Below, piece by piece: positions 12,975-23,720 of a stretch of DNA of 64,000 bases (positions are counted from its first letter, which is position 1; each line of letters starts with the position of its first letter). The DNA lies in NCBI GenBank assembly GCA_022818135.1, contig JAFMSR010000015.1, positions 20,633,550 to 20,697,549 of the forward strand. The letters run 5' to 3'. This stretch comes from Saxidomus purpurata (lineage: Eukaryota > Mollusca > Bivalvia > Venerida > Veneridae). A model generated the notes under the pieces. It saw only the letters and a list, made by a program, of their open reading frames with translations, was not told where the DNA came from and searched no databases. The translations under genes were made by a program, and so were the position numbers.

Positions 12975-13098
12975 CCGGCAAAATAGTGTCCGCTCCATAT
13001 CTCCTAAACTCCTCGAAGGAGAATAATGTCTTGGGGAGATATATTGTTTTTGCCATGTCTGTCCGTCCGTCCGTCCGTCCGTCCGTCTGTCTGTCCGG
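12940..13098. repeat. (TCTG/TCCG)n microsatellites in duplicated monomers
   Basis: Two tetranucleotide tracts of mixed GTCT and GTCC units (about 12941-12978 and 13057-13098). Each is preceded by 'cttggggagatatattgtttttgccat' and followed by GGCAAAATAGTGTCCGCTCC, showing a tandem duplication of about 120 bp. The frames across them (poly DRQT or SVRP) are artefacts of the repeat. Inverted counterparts lie at about 14528-14570 and 14691-14740. Confidence 0.85.
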
Positions 13099-13199
13099 CA
13101 AAATAGTGTCCGCTCCATATCGTCCAAGGATTTTCATGAAACTTGGGCCATATGTTGACCTCAATTATGCGATGTGCAGAGCTTGTTTACAAAATGTGC

Positions 13200-13376
13200 C
13201 GGCTCAAGGTCAAGGTCACAGTTCGAGATCAAAGGTCATATGACTATATTCAGTGTCCACTCCATATCTCTTGAACATTTTGTAGGATTCAAGAATAACT
13301 CAACACAAATCTTCACCATACTGACACGATGTGCAGAGCGCATGTAACAACCACCTTGGTTCAAGGTCAAGGTCAC
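13200..13376 (+). repeat. Interspersed repeat monomer with AAGGTCA direct repeats
   Basis: Contains TCAAGGTCAAGGTCA at 13204-13218 and again at 13361-13375, after 'gtccactccatatctcttgaac'. Inverted equivalents (TGACCTTGACCTT) occur at 13878-13892 and 14016-14029 in the other arm. The motif equals two adjacent nuclear-receptor half-sites in sequence; function is not shown. Confidence 0.7.
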
Positions 13377-14099
13377 TGTTACTAAAAATAGAAAAAATGG
13401 TGTCATGGGGGAGACATATGTTTTCATGACAAAACAACCATCAAGTTCGGGACTGCGACTGATATTAGTTTAATGACATTAAATTAGTGTAGGTTGTGAC
13501 CCTTTGTATTGAACTCGCCATTTGTCAGGCATTTACAAGAAACGTCGTTTGAAAACGTCATTTTCACTGTTTGGGGGATTTTCACGTCATTTTCACTGTT
13601 TGTCTTATAAACCAAGTTCGATTTCTACGACCCGTTCTGGTAGCCTTTTCCCTAGATGGTTGTTTCTGTCACAAAACATATGTCTCCCACATGGCAGTTT
13701 GTCAATAATCATGCTGAAACATGCTAAAATAACACAAACATCTATTTTTAGTAATGATACATAAGTTACCCCAAGCTTCCTTTCCATGTAAGCTACACAC
13801 AGACCAAGTTTCATTGCAATTGGTGACTCCTAACTGGAGTTATTGAGCAGAAACAATTTTTCTATTTTTAGTAACAGTGACCTTGACCTTGAACTAATAT
13901 GTTTGTTACATGCGCTTTGCCAACGTGTCAATATGGTGACTATTCTTAAATCCTACAAGGGGTTCAAGAGATATGGAGTGGCCACGAAATATAGTCATAT
14001 GACCTTTGATCTCTGTGACCTTGACCTTAAGCCAGTTAGTACATGGGTTCTGCACATCGCGTAGTTAGTTCATACTACTTTATTTTAGGTCGATTGTGA

Positions 14100-14330
14100 A
14101 ACAAGTTATCCAGCTTATATTAATCACTCTCGACACCTCATTCCTGATGGTATCCATCGCCGTGAGGGTATGAGAGAAGAGAAGCCAGTTTCCCTTATCT
14201 GAGCGCCAAGCAGGGGCTACTGGTCCTTTTTACGTCTTTGGTATGACCGGCCAGGAGCGAACCCACGACCTCCCGCACCGAAGCGGACGCTCTACCACAG
14301 ACACACGCGAGTTGATGTCACTCTACTCAA
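14100..14330 (-). mobile_element. tRNA-derived SINE inserted in the fold-back element
   Basis: On the minus strand the tRNA-like head reads GTGGTAGAGCGTCCGC (A-box-like), then GTGGGTTCGCTCCTGG (B-box-like). These are followed by a tRNA-unrelated body ending near 14100. Its inverted partner is missing from the left arm of the fold-back element, so it inserted after that structure formed. The tail boundary is approximate. Confidence 0.6.
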
Positions 14331-14527
14331 GTTTAATAAAAAACCTTCGAGGGGTTAAGGAGATACAGAGCGGACACGAAATCAAGGCTCAAACCTTTGA
14401 CAGACTGACCTTGAGCAGGTGTCATGGGTTCTGCACACGTCTAGTTGGGTCAACATCTGCCCAAGTTTCATGAAAATCCTTCGAGGAGTTTAGGAGATAT
14501 GGAGCGGAACTATTTTGCCGGAAGAAG

Positions 14528-14740
14528 ACAGACAGACAGACGACGGACGGTCGGACGGACGGACACCCATACGAAGGTGTTATAGGTGGTATTTCCATTG
14601 TTCTCGAACAAAAGAGTGACCACTTAATGAAGACAATACATTTCTATTGTCTTAGGCCACACCTCCTACCACCCAAGGTACCCATGTGTGGGACGGACGG
14701 ACGGACGGACAGACGGACACGGTCGGACGGACAGACGACT
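14528..14740. repeat. (CAGA/CGGA)n tracts, right arm
   Basis: Mixed GACA and GGAC tetranucleotide tracts near 14528-14570 and 14691-14740. They are the inverted equivalents of the left-arm tracts at 12941-13098 and are associated with the same 'ggagatatggagcgg' context. Confidence 0.75.
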
Positions 14741-15075
14741 GGCAAAAACTATTCTCCCCAGACTATTCTCTAAAAGTCGGTTTTCGTGGTGCCAGTTTGT
14801 CGTGATTATGCAAGCCGCCTGCACTTTCATAGTGCGTTATGACTGCTTGTTCGTCCACTGACAGCTTGTTTGCTTGATATATTATGCCTATTTCGTAAAC
14901 GTGATTTTGGTCAATGCAGTTGGCTATTGTAACGTAAACCAAGGACACGCGTATTGCATTTCGATCCAGTATCATTTATAGAATGTTATGATGAGGGTAT
15001 GAATGAAAGTCAAACGACGCAGCAGGTTGTTCACTAATTTCGACCGTTCACTCAATCACTTTAATATAAGTTCGT

Positions 15076-15102
15076 CCCCCCCCCCCCCCCCCCCCCCCCC
15101 CC
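15076..15102. repeat. Poly(C) run of 27
   Basis: An uninterrupted C homopolymer inside the right arm of the fold-back element. The corresponding left-arm position (about 12520) has no such run, so it expanded after the arms formed or is an assembly artefact. Confidence 0.8.
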
Positions 15103-15415
15103 TTAATAGCAAATACAGAACACTGATACATGAAATAATGTAGAATACAACATTCATTCTCAGAAAGGTGTTATCATTTCTCCAGTTTTAAGCATAGAAC
15201 ATATCAAAAAGAAACATGTAATATCAGATGGACAAGTACACAAGTAACAATGCAACATGGGATGTCAGAAGGCTCGATGTAATTTTTGCATCAAAACTGT
15301 TCCATATTCACAGGTGTTTTTACTTTAGATGAATAGTGCACTGCGATCTACCTGCTGGTCTTTATTCGCAAGGTGATCTTTATTCACAGGTGTTTTTAAC
15401 ACAGGTTTGACTGTA

Positions 15416-16209
15416 TTTGAAATACAAGCTTCAGTGCTATCATTCAGGAAAATTTATCTATCTTTTTTACTTATTTATCTTATCATATTCTTTTATTCAT
15501 TCTACATGTATGGGAATGTAATGCTTCCATTCTTTGACTTTAATGATTAATATGAAATCTATTTTATTCAACATGATTATACAGTATTGTTTTTGAATGT
15601 ATACAAGTGTACACAAGTCATGAAGACTCGAATATATCATTAAGAAACTTAAGTATGATTCATATTTGGATGAAACATTAAAGATAAATACATAAAAAAA
15701 TGAACAATATATGTAAGAGCCACTCAGCTAGGGCAGTATTTGTAATATAAACTTAGAAATTTTGGAAGAAATGATGTCGCAGTAAAGACAGTTTGATTTA
15801 CAGACCACTAAGGCCGTCCTGATTTAATACTTCACGCAATGATAGAAGACATTTAGGGGAGGGAGTGAAGTACCGAGAACTGTAACTTTAGATAACTTAA
15901 TTATTTAATCATCTCCCTTTCTGTTAAAACCTTGCCAGGAATATACTTTGGATAGTATTGAACACGGGGATTGATTTGGTACTTGAATCACAAAGTGATA
16001 AAAGACATTAGCAGGGAGTGCAGTGACCAAAAACCATAGCTCTATCTAATCCCATAATAGATGTATTTATAACCCTTCCATGAAATTTCCAGCCGTTGGA
16101 TTGGTCAATGGCACGTAAATAGATATTGATATTAATGGGCCCGAAACACTTACCATATCCCGTTATTGTACCCCACACTAAATGCGAGTGTTCGAATGAT
16201 TAATGTTTC
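15416..16209. other. Non-coding stretch with a degenerate repeat
   Basis: No gene seen. Two related pieces near 15860-15900 (gggagtgaagtaccgagaactgtaact) and 16013-16045 (gggagtgcagtgaccaaaaaccatagct) belong to the same repeat type as the array at 35.3-36.1 kb. Confidence 0.4.
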
Positions 16210-16736
16210 TTCCGGTACAAAGGACGTTCTTACGAGAGGACACTCAACCGGTATGGCTGGAGAAAACTTTAGGAAAAACTAGTTCTGTCAATTTCAATAA
16301 AATCATATAAAAGCATAAAAGCAAAAAAATCAGTAATCTCTTTAGAATATATGTTTTTCTTACAAGCAGGCTTTTAAGTCAATCCAATATTACATGGTCG
16401 TGAATACAAACTTTGAGATAAGTGATAATCGACTACTTTTAATACCTTTTAACGCAACTATTACATCAGATCGATTCGGAACCAAGGTGTTTCTATAGTT
16501 TTTTTTTTTTTTTTCAAAAAATAAATAAATAAGACTCACTGACAGAAACTGTTGATCCTCAGACCATGACGAACAACCTTTACATTCGTAACAGCGTCAA
16601 TTAATAAAAAAGAGATAACACAAAAAAAGAGAGTAAAACTGTATTGCCTAAAATACTGTCAGTGAGGTAACAAGTACATCAAACTAAAATGTTGTATGTT
16701 ATTTGGTTTTCGAGGTGGTATATTTGATATATTACC

Positions 16737-16795
16737 CGTCTAGACTTATATCACCCGAGCCGTTAGGGCAATATTATGTCGAGGCGGGTAATACA
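16737..16795. repeat. Small hairpin repeat, ATATTACCCG family
   Basis: GATATATTACCCGTCTAGAC pairs imperfectly with GTCGAGGCGGGTAATACATC. It is related to the hairpin at 1619-1700. It lies in a block (16683-17160) absent from duplicated copy B and so is probably part of an insertion in copy A. That block also contains a palindromic TGACGTCA at 16939-16946. Confidence 0.5.
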
Positions 16796-17689
16796 TCCCC
16801 ATATATCCCGTCAAAAACAAATAACAATTTTATAACTCTTCCCTTTCTTAAATATTAAAAGATTCCGTTTAATGTTTTATTTAATTCTCGGCTGAACGTA
16901 AGCTTACTTTGAATTCCCCTTATGATACAACCATTGCGTGACGTCACATATCAGCACGGATTTATGCATTGACGTACTGTACGCGGCGAACAAGCTCACG
17001 TTTAGCATGGGGCACAGTAACGGGGTTATGTCAAATGCATATTACTAGCTTGCCCGTAAATATCAATATCTATTTACGGATCGTTGTCCAATCAGAAGAC
17101 CGAAAATTTCACGCAAGGGAAAGATATATCTGTTTCGGAATCTTTATTGTTTTATTGTCTTAGTCAAAATTGATAATCTATCTCGACTCTATTTAGTAGG
17201 TGTTTTTCCCATTTATATATACTGAAAATACAAATCACTCATAGAAAGTTAATCTTTAAATATAATAAAACATTGTGTTTCACGTAATATATAAATTGAT
17301 CATATTTTGGGCAGTAATATCACTTCAAACAGTTTATTTGGCAAGTAACGAAGTATGGTCATTTTGATCGATAATAAAACCTGAAATTTTCAGGAATACG
17401 CTTCTGTTTCTTAATTGATTGGATCGAAAGTAATAATTAAATACAATTATATCAAACCATAATTCTTTGATGCACAGAAAGCATATATAACATCTTAGAT
17501 AAAAAAATCGCTGTCCAGCCGACAATTATAATTTTAAGTAAAATGGACCTTTTCTCAAATGTAATCGGTTATTTCTGTAACTTTAAGCTGAAACATTGAC
17601 CAAATAACTATTTCATTTATTTTCGATTGCAAAACCAGTTCGAACAACTTAGATTAATCGCTCTCGAGACTCTTTACAGATGCAATCAA

Positions 17690-17818
17690 CCTCGAAGAGA
17701 GAGAGGCGATGTGGAAATATTTGTTGTCTTGCCTAAGGACACTACCGACATGACTGTGTTTGGGAACGAGCCCGGGGTCTTTGATCTTGAGTTGAACGCG
17801 CTACCACTGCGTCATTGA
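17690..17818 (-). mobile_element. tRNA-derived SINE, copy A
   Basis: On the minus strand: TGACGCAGTGGTAGCGCGTT (A-box region) then GGGCTCGTTCCC (B-box-like), followed by GTGTCCTTAGGCAAGACA in the body. The same body motif occurs in the copies at 31.98 and 44.5 kb, marking one family. A paralogous copy sits at 25.8-25.9 kb in duplicated segment B, so it predates the duplication. The 63-codon plus-strand frame here is not a gene. Confidence 0.65.
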
Positions 17819-19829
17819 GTTTCAATTTACTTATTACTTTACTTTCTATGTGATTTAAAATTGCAAACATTGTTTAGGGTGTGCCTCTTAAAACTATGAA
17901 TTTCCGCGTTTTATAGGGTATAACTTTCGATATTGCTTATTCTGCAGAGCAGCAAAAACATTAAATATATTTATTTTGTTAATAAAGGTCTTTGAAACTA
18001 CTGATTTTCAAATAGTTTTGAATTGTGAATACCGCGAAAAAAATGCTTAAAAAATGTATCATGTACTGACAAATTGAAATAGGGTTTTACATTAAAATAT
18101 TCAAACAACAACAAAAACTATACATTAATCAAACATATTCTAGAGTCAAAAAGCGTGTTATATCGGATATTACTTGTAAAATTGCCTTCATATCTTTTAA
18201 AGATCAAGTTTATAGTCTAGCAATTTTTTACAGGTAACTAAATCCCAAATACAGGTATTAAATATTATAAATGTATTAAAGTTATATGTATTAAATGTTT
18301 TTTCCGTTGATATTAAATATTATAAATGATAAAAAATATATGCCTTAAATGCTATTGCCTTTGAATAATTTCAAAAAATGATGAAGAAGGGTAGTTTTGA
18401 CATATTCTAAAACCAACTGCAAAAAATCAATTTTGAGGGTTTAATATACGAAACCAGTCTCATATCTTTAGCCTTGTTCAATGACGTAAACATTTAAGCT
18501 GCCCTTTCTGTACTTTAAATAATTATGTGGTAATGTGCCAAATCATGGCGGTTTTTAAGTGTTCCGTGTTAACGATCCCTTAGATAAACGCAAATAAAAT
18601 CAGCCGCAAAAACAAAACCTTCGAAATAAGTGGCTACCAGAAATAATTAACTTAAACCAGGCTTATTTGAATCTGTAACATCGTGTTATAATAATATACG
18701 TACATGGATCCTTTTTCATATCCACCGTCTGCGGATAAATCGATATAAAAAATAAACCCCGGTGCATTATTCTCACTTTATGCTATTCAGCAATTGAGGG
18801 AATAAAAGAATATATATTGACAAAACTAAAAGTCATTTGTCAGTCACCTAACTCCTGCTATCGTTAATGTCATAAAATGAGTCAGACTCGTAAGGTCATT
18901 GACATTATTCAAACAGACATGTAAACTATATTAAATTGTTTTCCCCATATTCGTATTTTTTTCTTAAGAAAATATCAGGTCTGAAATATAATGATGTTAG
19001 AATGACGATAACTGTGTAAAAGCTGGCACTTTTATAGTAATTCCTCTTTGAGTTGTGAAATACGCTTTATATTTGTTATGTTGTACAATCTTCATTTGAA
19101 CCCTTACAATTATGCTTATGTAATATGTACTCCATGGTAACACGTGAATATGTAACATAAAATAATGAATGTGACTGTCTTCACGTTTGCTGTGTATCAA
19201 AGTCATTTGAAGCATGCATTTGAAGCATGCAATACCGTAGTCAAAGCGATGTCATTTTTTGAAAATCATATTTTATATTTGAATTCTGTCCGTAATAACC
19301 AATTTCATCGTTCGTTACTTTTTGTACAATTGTTTGCAAACGACCAGTTTTATCACTTCTAGATTATTATACAAGTCGCTGCTAAGTGATTTGAACACGT
19401 CGGGGGAATATTTATAGTTTTGCAATGAATTGTTCGGAATAATGTAGTTAGTTGCTTCAATTATCACAGTGCGGTAAATCGCCTAACAAACATTGAATGA
19501 ACTTCTGTCCAATTTGATAGCACAAATAAGGTTTTTTGAAAAAAACTTCTTTTATTCCCCGGCAAAAAAAAAAATAAACCCAATATACACTAGGAACAAG
19601 GTGTTCTTCTGATAAGGCGGCACTAATCTCCTACCCATCATGTACAAGTTTGGCCTGAGGTTTATTCAAAACAATGACAAGACGAATTTTGATGCAAGGC
19701 ATCAAAGACGCCGCGCATGTTTTTGAAGCATGGCTGGGAGATGGGCACTGGGGCAGGTTTCTATATAAAATGTGCGCGGTAAACATCAGCGAACCCTTTT
19801 TTACTACATAAAATGATCATTACCTCTGT

Positions 19830-20129
19830 CACGGACCTATATACACGTTATGTTAATTATGTTATATGTTTTTTTTCACCATGTAATGATATATGCAAAT
19901 AAAAAGATTTTAAATGATTTTCTAGTTTCTGTTTTTTATTTTCATTCACTCATGGGAATTTTCGTAACTGGAAATGCAGATAAGTTGTTTAACTGTCAAA
20001 GAACTTGAACAAAAAATAACGCTAAAATTTATCGAACTATTTAAATACAAAAAAGAAAAGTAATACTTTTTTCTAATAAAGATCTTTCATTTCAACACGG
20101 ACCTATACACATGTGTATATAGGTCCGTG
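19830..20129. mobile_element. 300-bp TIR element with CACGGACCTATATACAC ends
   Basis: The 17-bp end CACGGACCTATATACAC (19830-19846) is exactly inverted at 20113-20129. A second copy of the terminal motif in the left-end orientation sits at 20096, making a compact hairpin at 20096-20129. The interior is AT-rich without a coding frame. A related GGTCCGTG occurs at about 20372-20379. Likely a MITE; no clear target duplication. Confidence 0.6.
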
Positions 20130-21612
20130 ATTGCTTTAACCGTCAAAGGGAGGTAATCGTTAAAACATAAAGTCACCTAAGTTACATCGAACTAAATCGC
20201 TAAAATCTAACGTATCATTCTAATATTACACATATTCAACAAATACATTAATGTTTATCTTTTGAATAAAAGTGTATTTAACATAAAACTATTGAATAAG
20301 ACTTGTTTCCGGTAATCTCATTTGTTTTTGGTTGTTTCCGGTAAAAGTTGTTTTCGGAAATCAGTAATACCGGTCCGTGCCTCTGTGTATTTAGCTGTAT
20401 CTGTCCTTTTTGTTTATGAAACTGATTTATAAAAATAAAGTTTTTATTAGTAATTAGCATAATACTAAACCCTTATGTAACTTCCATATTGTTTGTCTAT
20501 TGTGATAATTAAATACCTCTTTTCTCACAACATTAATTATTTTCGGATGCTAATTTTACACTAGCTATTTTTAGATACCAAGGAACTGATACACAAAACT
20601 ATTTATAACCATGGCTCCTCCCACAATTTCACGACTACAGGTCGGTATAGGAAGCAGAGGCAAAAACCTGTGCAAATATAATTTACACCGGGTCTAAATA
20701 TTGTGGAAAAGAACTATCTGTAAAACAGATATCCTGCCCCCTCCCTGTAGGTGTAATGTGGATTTTTCTTTCTTTCTATTCCCAGAAGCATATATACTTC
20801 CAGCAATATGGCGGAAAGAGCGAAACCCTGATTAATTATGCTGTGACGTATTCATTTTCAGAACTTCCATTGGCTGATTATTGTTTTTGTTTACAAATGA
20901 TGGAATGGAATTCCATTAGGGCCCTACGTTTGCATAGTTGGGTGAACGGTTTCCTTCTTTACAGTTTCAAATTATAGCCTAATATGTAGTAATTAAAATG
21001 GGTTTTCATTGATTTTTCACTAGGCGCCATGTATTCTATTATCTGAGTGTCTTAAGATAGCAAAACATCTTCCGAATCTTTTTTCTGAGCTTTGATGAAT
21101 CGGATCGTAAGGTCCGTAAACAAAGCTATAAAAACCCGTGGTCTACGAGTTTGTGGAAAAGTTATTAAATACTCATAAATGTGTCCAAAGTTTTGTAATA
21201 AGGGAAGGAGACTGTGTTTTTGTATTGTATTGTTTTTTTTTAATGACTTAATACATTTAATGTTCATAAAGTCATTTTCATACATAGAACATAGTTTAGA
21301 TTTACAATAATAATGTTGACGCTCCCTATTCGATATGCAACCCCATGGTACAAATTTGAAACCTATCAATACTGACCCGCGTTCAAACAATGACAATTTA
21401 TCTATTGATATTGGCCACCGGTCCTTTACAGCATGTTTTATACAATATATATTACGTATTTTCAAATATTTGTACCCGAAAATGCTATAACTTATAACAT
21501 TACACTTTTTTACAACATCAAAAAGCATTAAATATATTTTGGACAAAGAGCTATGAATATAACTATTTTTCTTAATAGCAGTTATATATCTCTAAACATA
21601 CGTACAAGACAC
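20130..21612. other. Non-coding region between duplicated segments
   Basis: No recognisable gene. The 164-codon minus-strand frame at 21052-21546 has no domain that I recognise. It lies just beyond the LINE remnant, outside its readable part, and may be decayed tail sequence. Confidence 0.35.
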
Positions 21613-21925
21613 AACTCTATAAATGTGTATCCAGAGTACATGTAGCTAAAATCTCAATTATCTCTTTAAAAGGGAAGTGTGCATATTTTGCTAAATTTTG
21701 GATATCGCTTTCTGAAAAGGGACTCATAAAAATATTGAATTAGTGAACATTTGCATTGATATAAAATGTTTTAGGGTCATATTTTTCTTTCATTGCCAAT
21801 ACATTTCTACAAACCAGAACAAAATAATGTTCATTTTCAACAGCCATGTCGCAGAACGTACAAATTCGTTCTTCTCTTAAAACATTTCGGTATCTTCCTG
21901 TTTCAACCTCAAGATCATGGGAAGA
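21613..21925 (-). pseudogene. Remnant of a non-LTR retrotransposon, C-terminal tail of ORF2
   Basis: Read on the minus strand from about 21925 there is an ETGRYRNVLREERICTFC-type stretch, then VENEHYFVLVC, then a segment ending near QNLAKYAHFPFK. This order (a basic 'RY..REER.C..C' motif, a 'VE.E.HF.L.C' motif, and a short tail with LAKY) is familiar from the region after reverse transcriptase in molluscan LINE-like elements. It has an in-frame stop and upstream frameshifts, and the catalytic RT domain is missing, so it is dead. The family assignment is from memory of the motif pattern. Confidence 0.5.
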
Positions 21926-23485
21926 CGTTCTTCAGATTTAGTGTTAAAGATGGTCAATCACATTCAAGCAACATTTGATGACAATTTTTACTTTTTGCAT
22001 ATTCTGTTAGAGATTTATTTAATGAACAAAAAGATCCATTACATAGAGTTAGGTCCGTATCAGAAATTTACATTTCATTAACTTTTATATTACTCCCCTT
22101 TAATATGAAAGTATTTAAAACGTTGAGTATTTTTTTCTTATTTTCATTTTTTATTAGATGAATTTGGTTATCTTAACATACCATTTACTGATTAACTGAT
22201 GATGACGTTTCGGAGATGATGATGGTATTGTTTTTTAATTATCTTTGTTATGGTATGTGTTAAATAGCAGTGTATGGAATATCTTGTCACAATACGCAAA
22301 ATGTATATCTGTAAAAAACAGACTGAAAGGTTCAGATTTGTATGGTTTAGAATTTTATTCTCTGCCAGTGGTAGATAGTTTCTTTGTAAAATTCTTTTTC
22401 CCAAAGTTCACACTATCCGATCTCATAATCAAAATATTTTCATAAAAATGAAATTAGTTTTATTAGAACATTTTAAAAAAGAAAACAACCCAGTTTATCC
22501 AGTTTCCAATGTGAAAATACATAATCCATACGTCAAGTAATACTTTCCATCCTTGTCGATTGCAGTGAATGTGACAGCAAGCAGTTTAAGTATCTTCTAA
22601 CTTTTCCATCTAAATGTTATGTGAAATGATATGACTATTTTGTATTGAAAGCTTGAAACATGACATCCAAAAAACCAACAACACTTCCTGATGTGTCCTT
22701 AAAAAGGTCATATGACAAAGCTAGCAAAACATATTCTCACATGCATTTTGTATCCTGACTCATAGATGACACGTGATAGTAAAATGCATGTTCTGTCATA
22801 TCTACCATACACAATACAGAGTCTTAATTAATATGTCAACGCTTACTTGTTTTAAAGGTAGAAAATCAGTGTTCAAAATGACTTTTATCTTGTAGCGTTT
22901 CCTTTTTTTCTAAAAGACTGCATTATTCTTTGTCGAATGAATCTGAAAACATCACAATATCTACTAGCTACTGATGTAGAATTAAACTCAATGTTTCAGT
23001 ACAAACCAGAAATGTCAAAGATCGACATAGAATCTGTTTAATTAGCACATGCAGATGGAACTGTTTCCCACACGATTGTTGTTTCCTCGTGAAATAATCA
23101 ATATTACAAATTTAAGAGTGTCTGTTGCCTTTTAAAGATAATTTTAGATTCAGCACCGCTGTTTTAGGTCACATAGCTGTTGTTGCTTTTTCATGTTTAA
23201 CTTATTAGTTAGCTGACCAAATTATTTTGTTTTCAGAACTTGAAAATATAAAATAACGCGAAGTAAGAAGTCATTAAACGGTTTCAACTATAAATTGCAG
23301 TTATTTCGGATATTTGAGATTTTTTCAAATTTCATCTGACTGGGTGTTTATATGTTTCGCAATTTTTGTTTTATCTTCAGAAACATAATTTGCAATGATA
23401 TATAGAATATATCGTATGTTTAAAATATTCACATACTTTGTATCGAATTTTGATCAAGTCGTGTATAATTTTGCATGAATGTTGT

Positions 23486-23720
23486 CTATCACTCGGATAG
23501 GGGCATTGTTTTTGCCGTTGTCGTCTGTCTGTCCGTCTGTATGTTCGTCCTTACGTCGCCTTTACCTTTTCCGTTCTTCAGATATAAAACCTCTTGTAGG
23601 ATTTTCACCAAACTGTCAGGGAAACATCATTATGAAGTTTTGTCGTGCATATTACAATTTGGGGGGATATAGTCAAAGGTCACGGTCACATGGACCTGGA
23701 ACTTGAAAATATTGCCGTCC
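23486..23720 (+). repeat. Interspersed repeat, (TCTG)n plus AAGGTCA family
   Basis: A CTGTCTGTCCGTCTGTATGTT tract followed by 'ggattttcaccaaactgtcagg' and CAAAGGTCACGGTCACATGG. It has the same order of parts as the monomers in the fold-back element at 13 kb but is diverged. The overlapping short frames are repeat artefacts. Confidence 0.6.

Larger units (their letters stand above)
12233..15413. mobile_element. 3.2-kb near-palindromic fold-back DNA transposon with TA flanks
   Basis: Both ends start with the same inverted motif, CAGTCAAACCTGTG, and are flanked by TA (12231-12232 and 15414-15415), as in Tc1/mariner/pogo-type elements. The inverted arms run for most of the element. 12240-12540 is the inverse of about 15100-15413, and 12576-12860 the inverse of about 14790-15060. 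The (TCTG/TCCG)n and AAGGTCA blocks near 12.9-13.4 kb recur inverted at 13.65-14.75 kb. A SINE interrupts the right arm, and a 27-base C run expands the right arm at 15076. No transposase frame is present, so it would need a helper. Boundaries are supported by TIR and TA agreement; the superfamily name is inferred. Confidence 0.75.
8670..19640 (+). repeat. Large segmental duplication, copy A
   Basis: Long colinear similarity to 22152-28770 in the same orientation. Matching blocks include 8670-9120 with 22152-22570, 9816-10560 with 22580-23385, 16210-16680 with 24370-25320, 17160-17420 with 25325-25590, 17930-18240 with 26020-26600, 18345-19000 with 27060-27720, and 19000-19640 with 28075-28760. 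Identity is moderate with many indels. Copy A carries a 692-bp TIR element, the 3.2-kb fold-back element and an extra block of about 480 bp at 16683-17160. It lacks about 510 bp that copy B has at 24570-25085. No intact gene is shared by the copies. Block edges are estimated by eye. Confidence 0.8.

Noticed and set aside
12859..13243. Open frames with DRQTDGRTD and SVRPSVRPSVCLS runs
   Set aside because: They are translations of (TCTG/TCCG)n microsatellites.
21052..21546. 164-codon minus-strand frame, the longest frame outside recognised genes and elements
   Set aside because: No domain or codon pattern seen; it lies next to the LINE remnant in AT-rich DNA, so treated as chance or decayed repeat.
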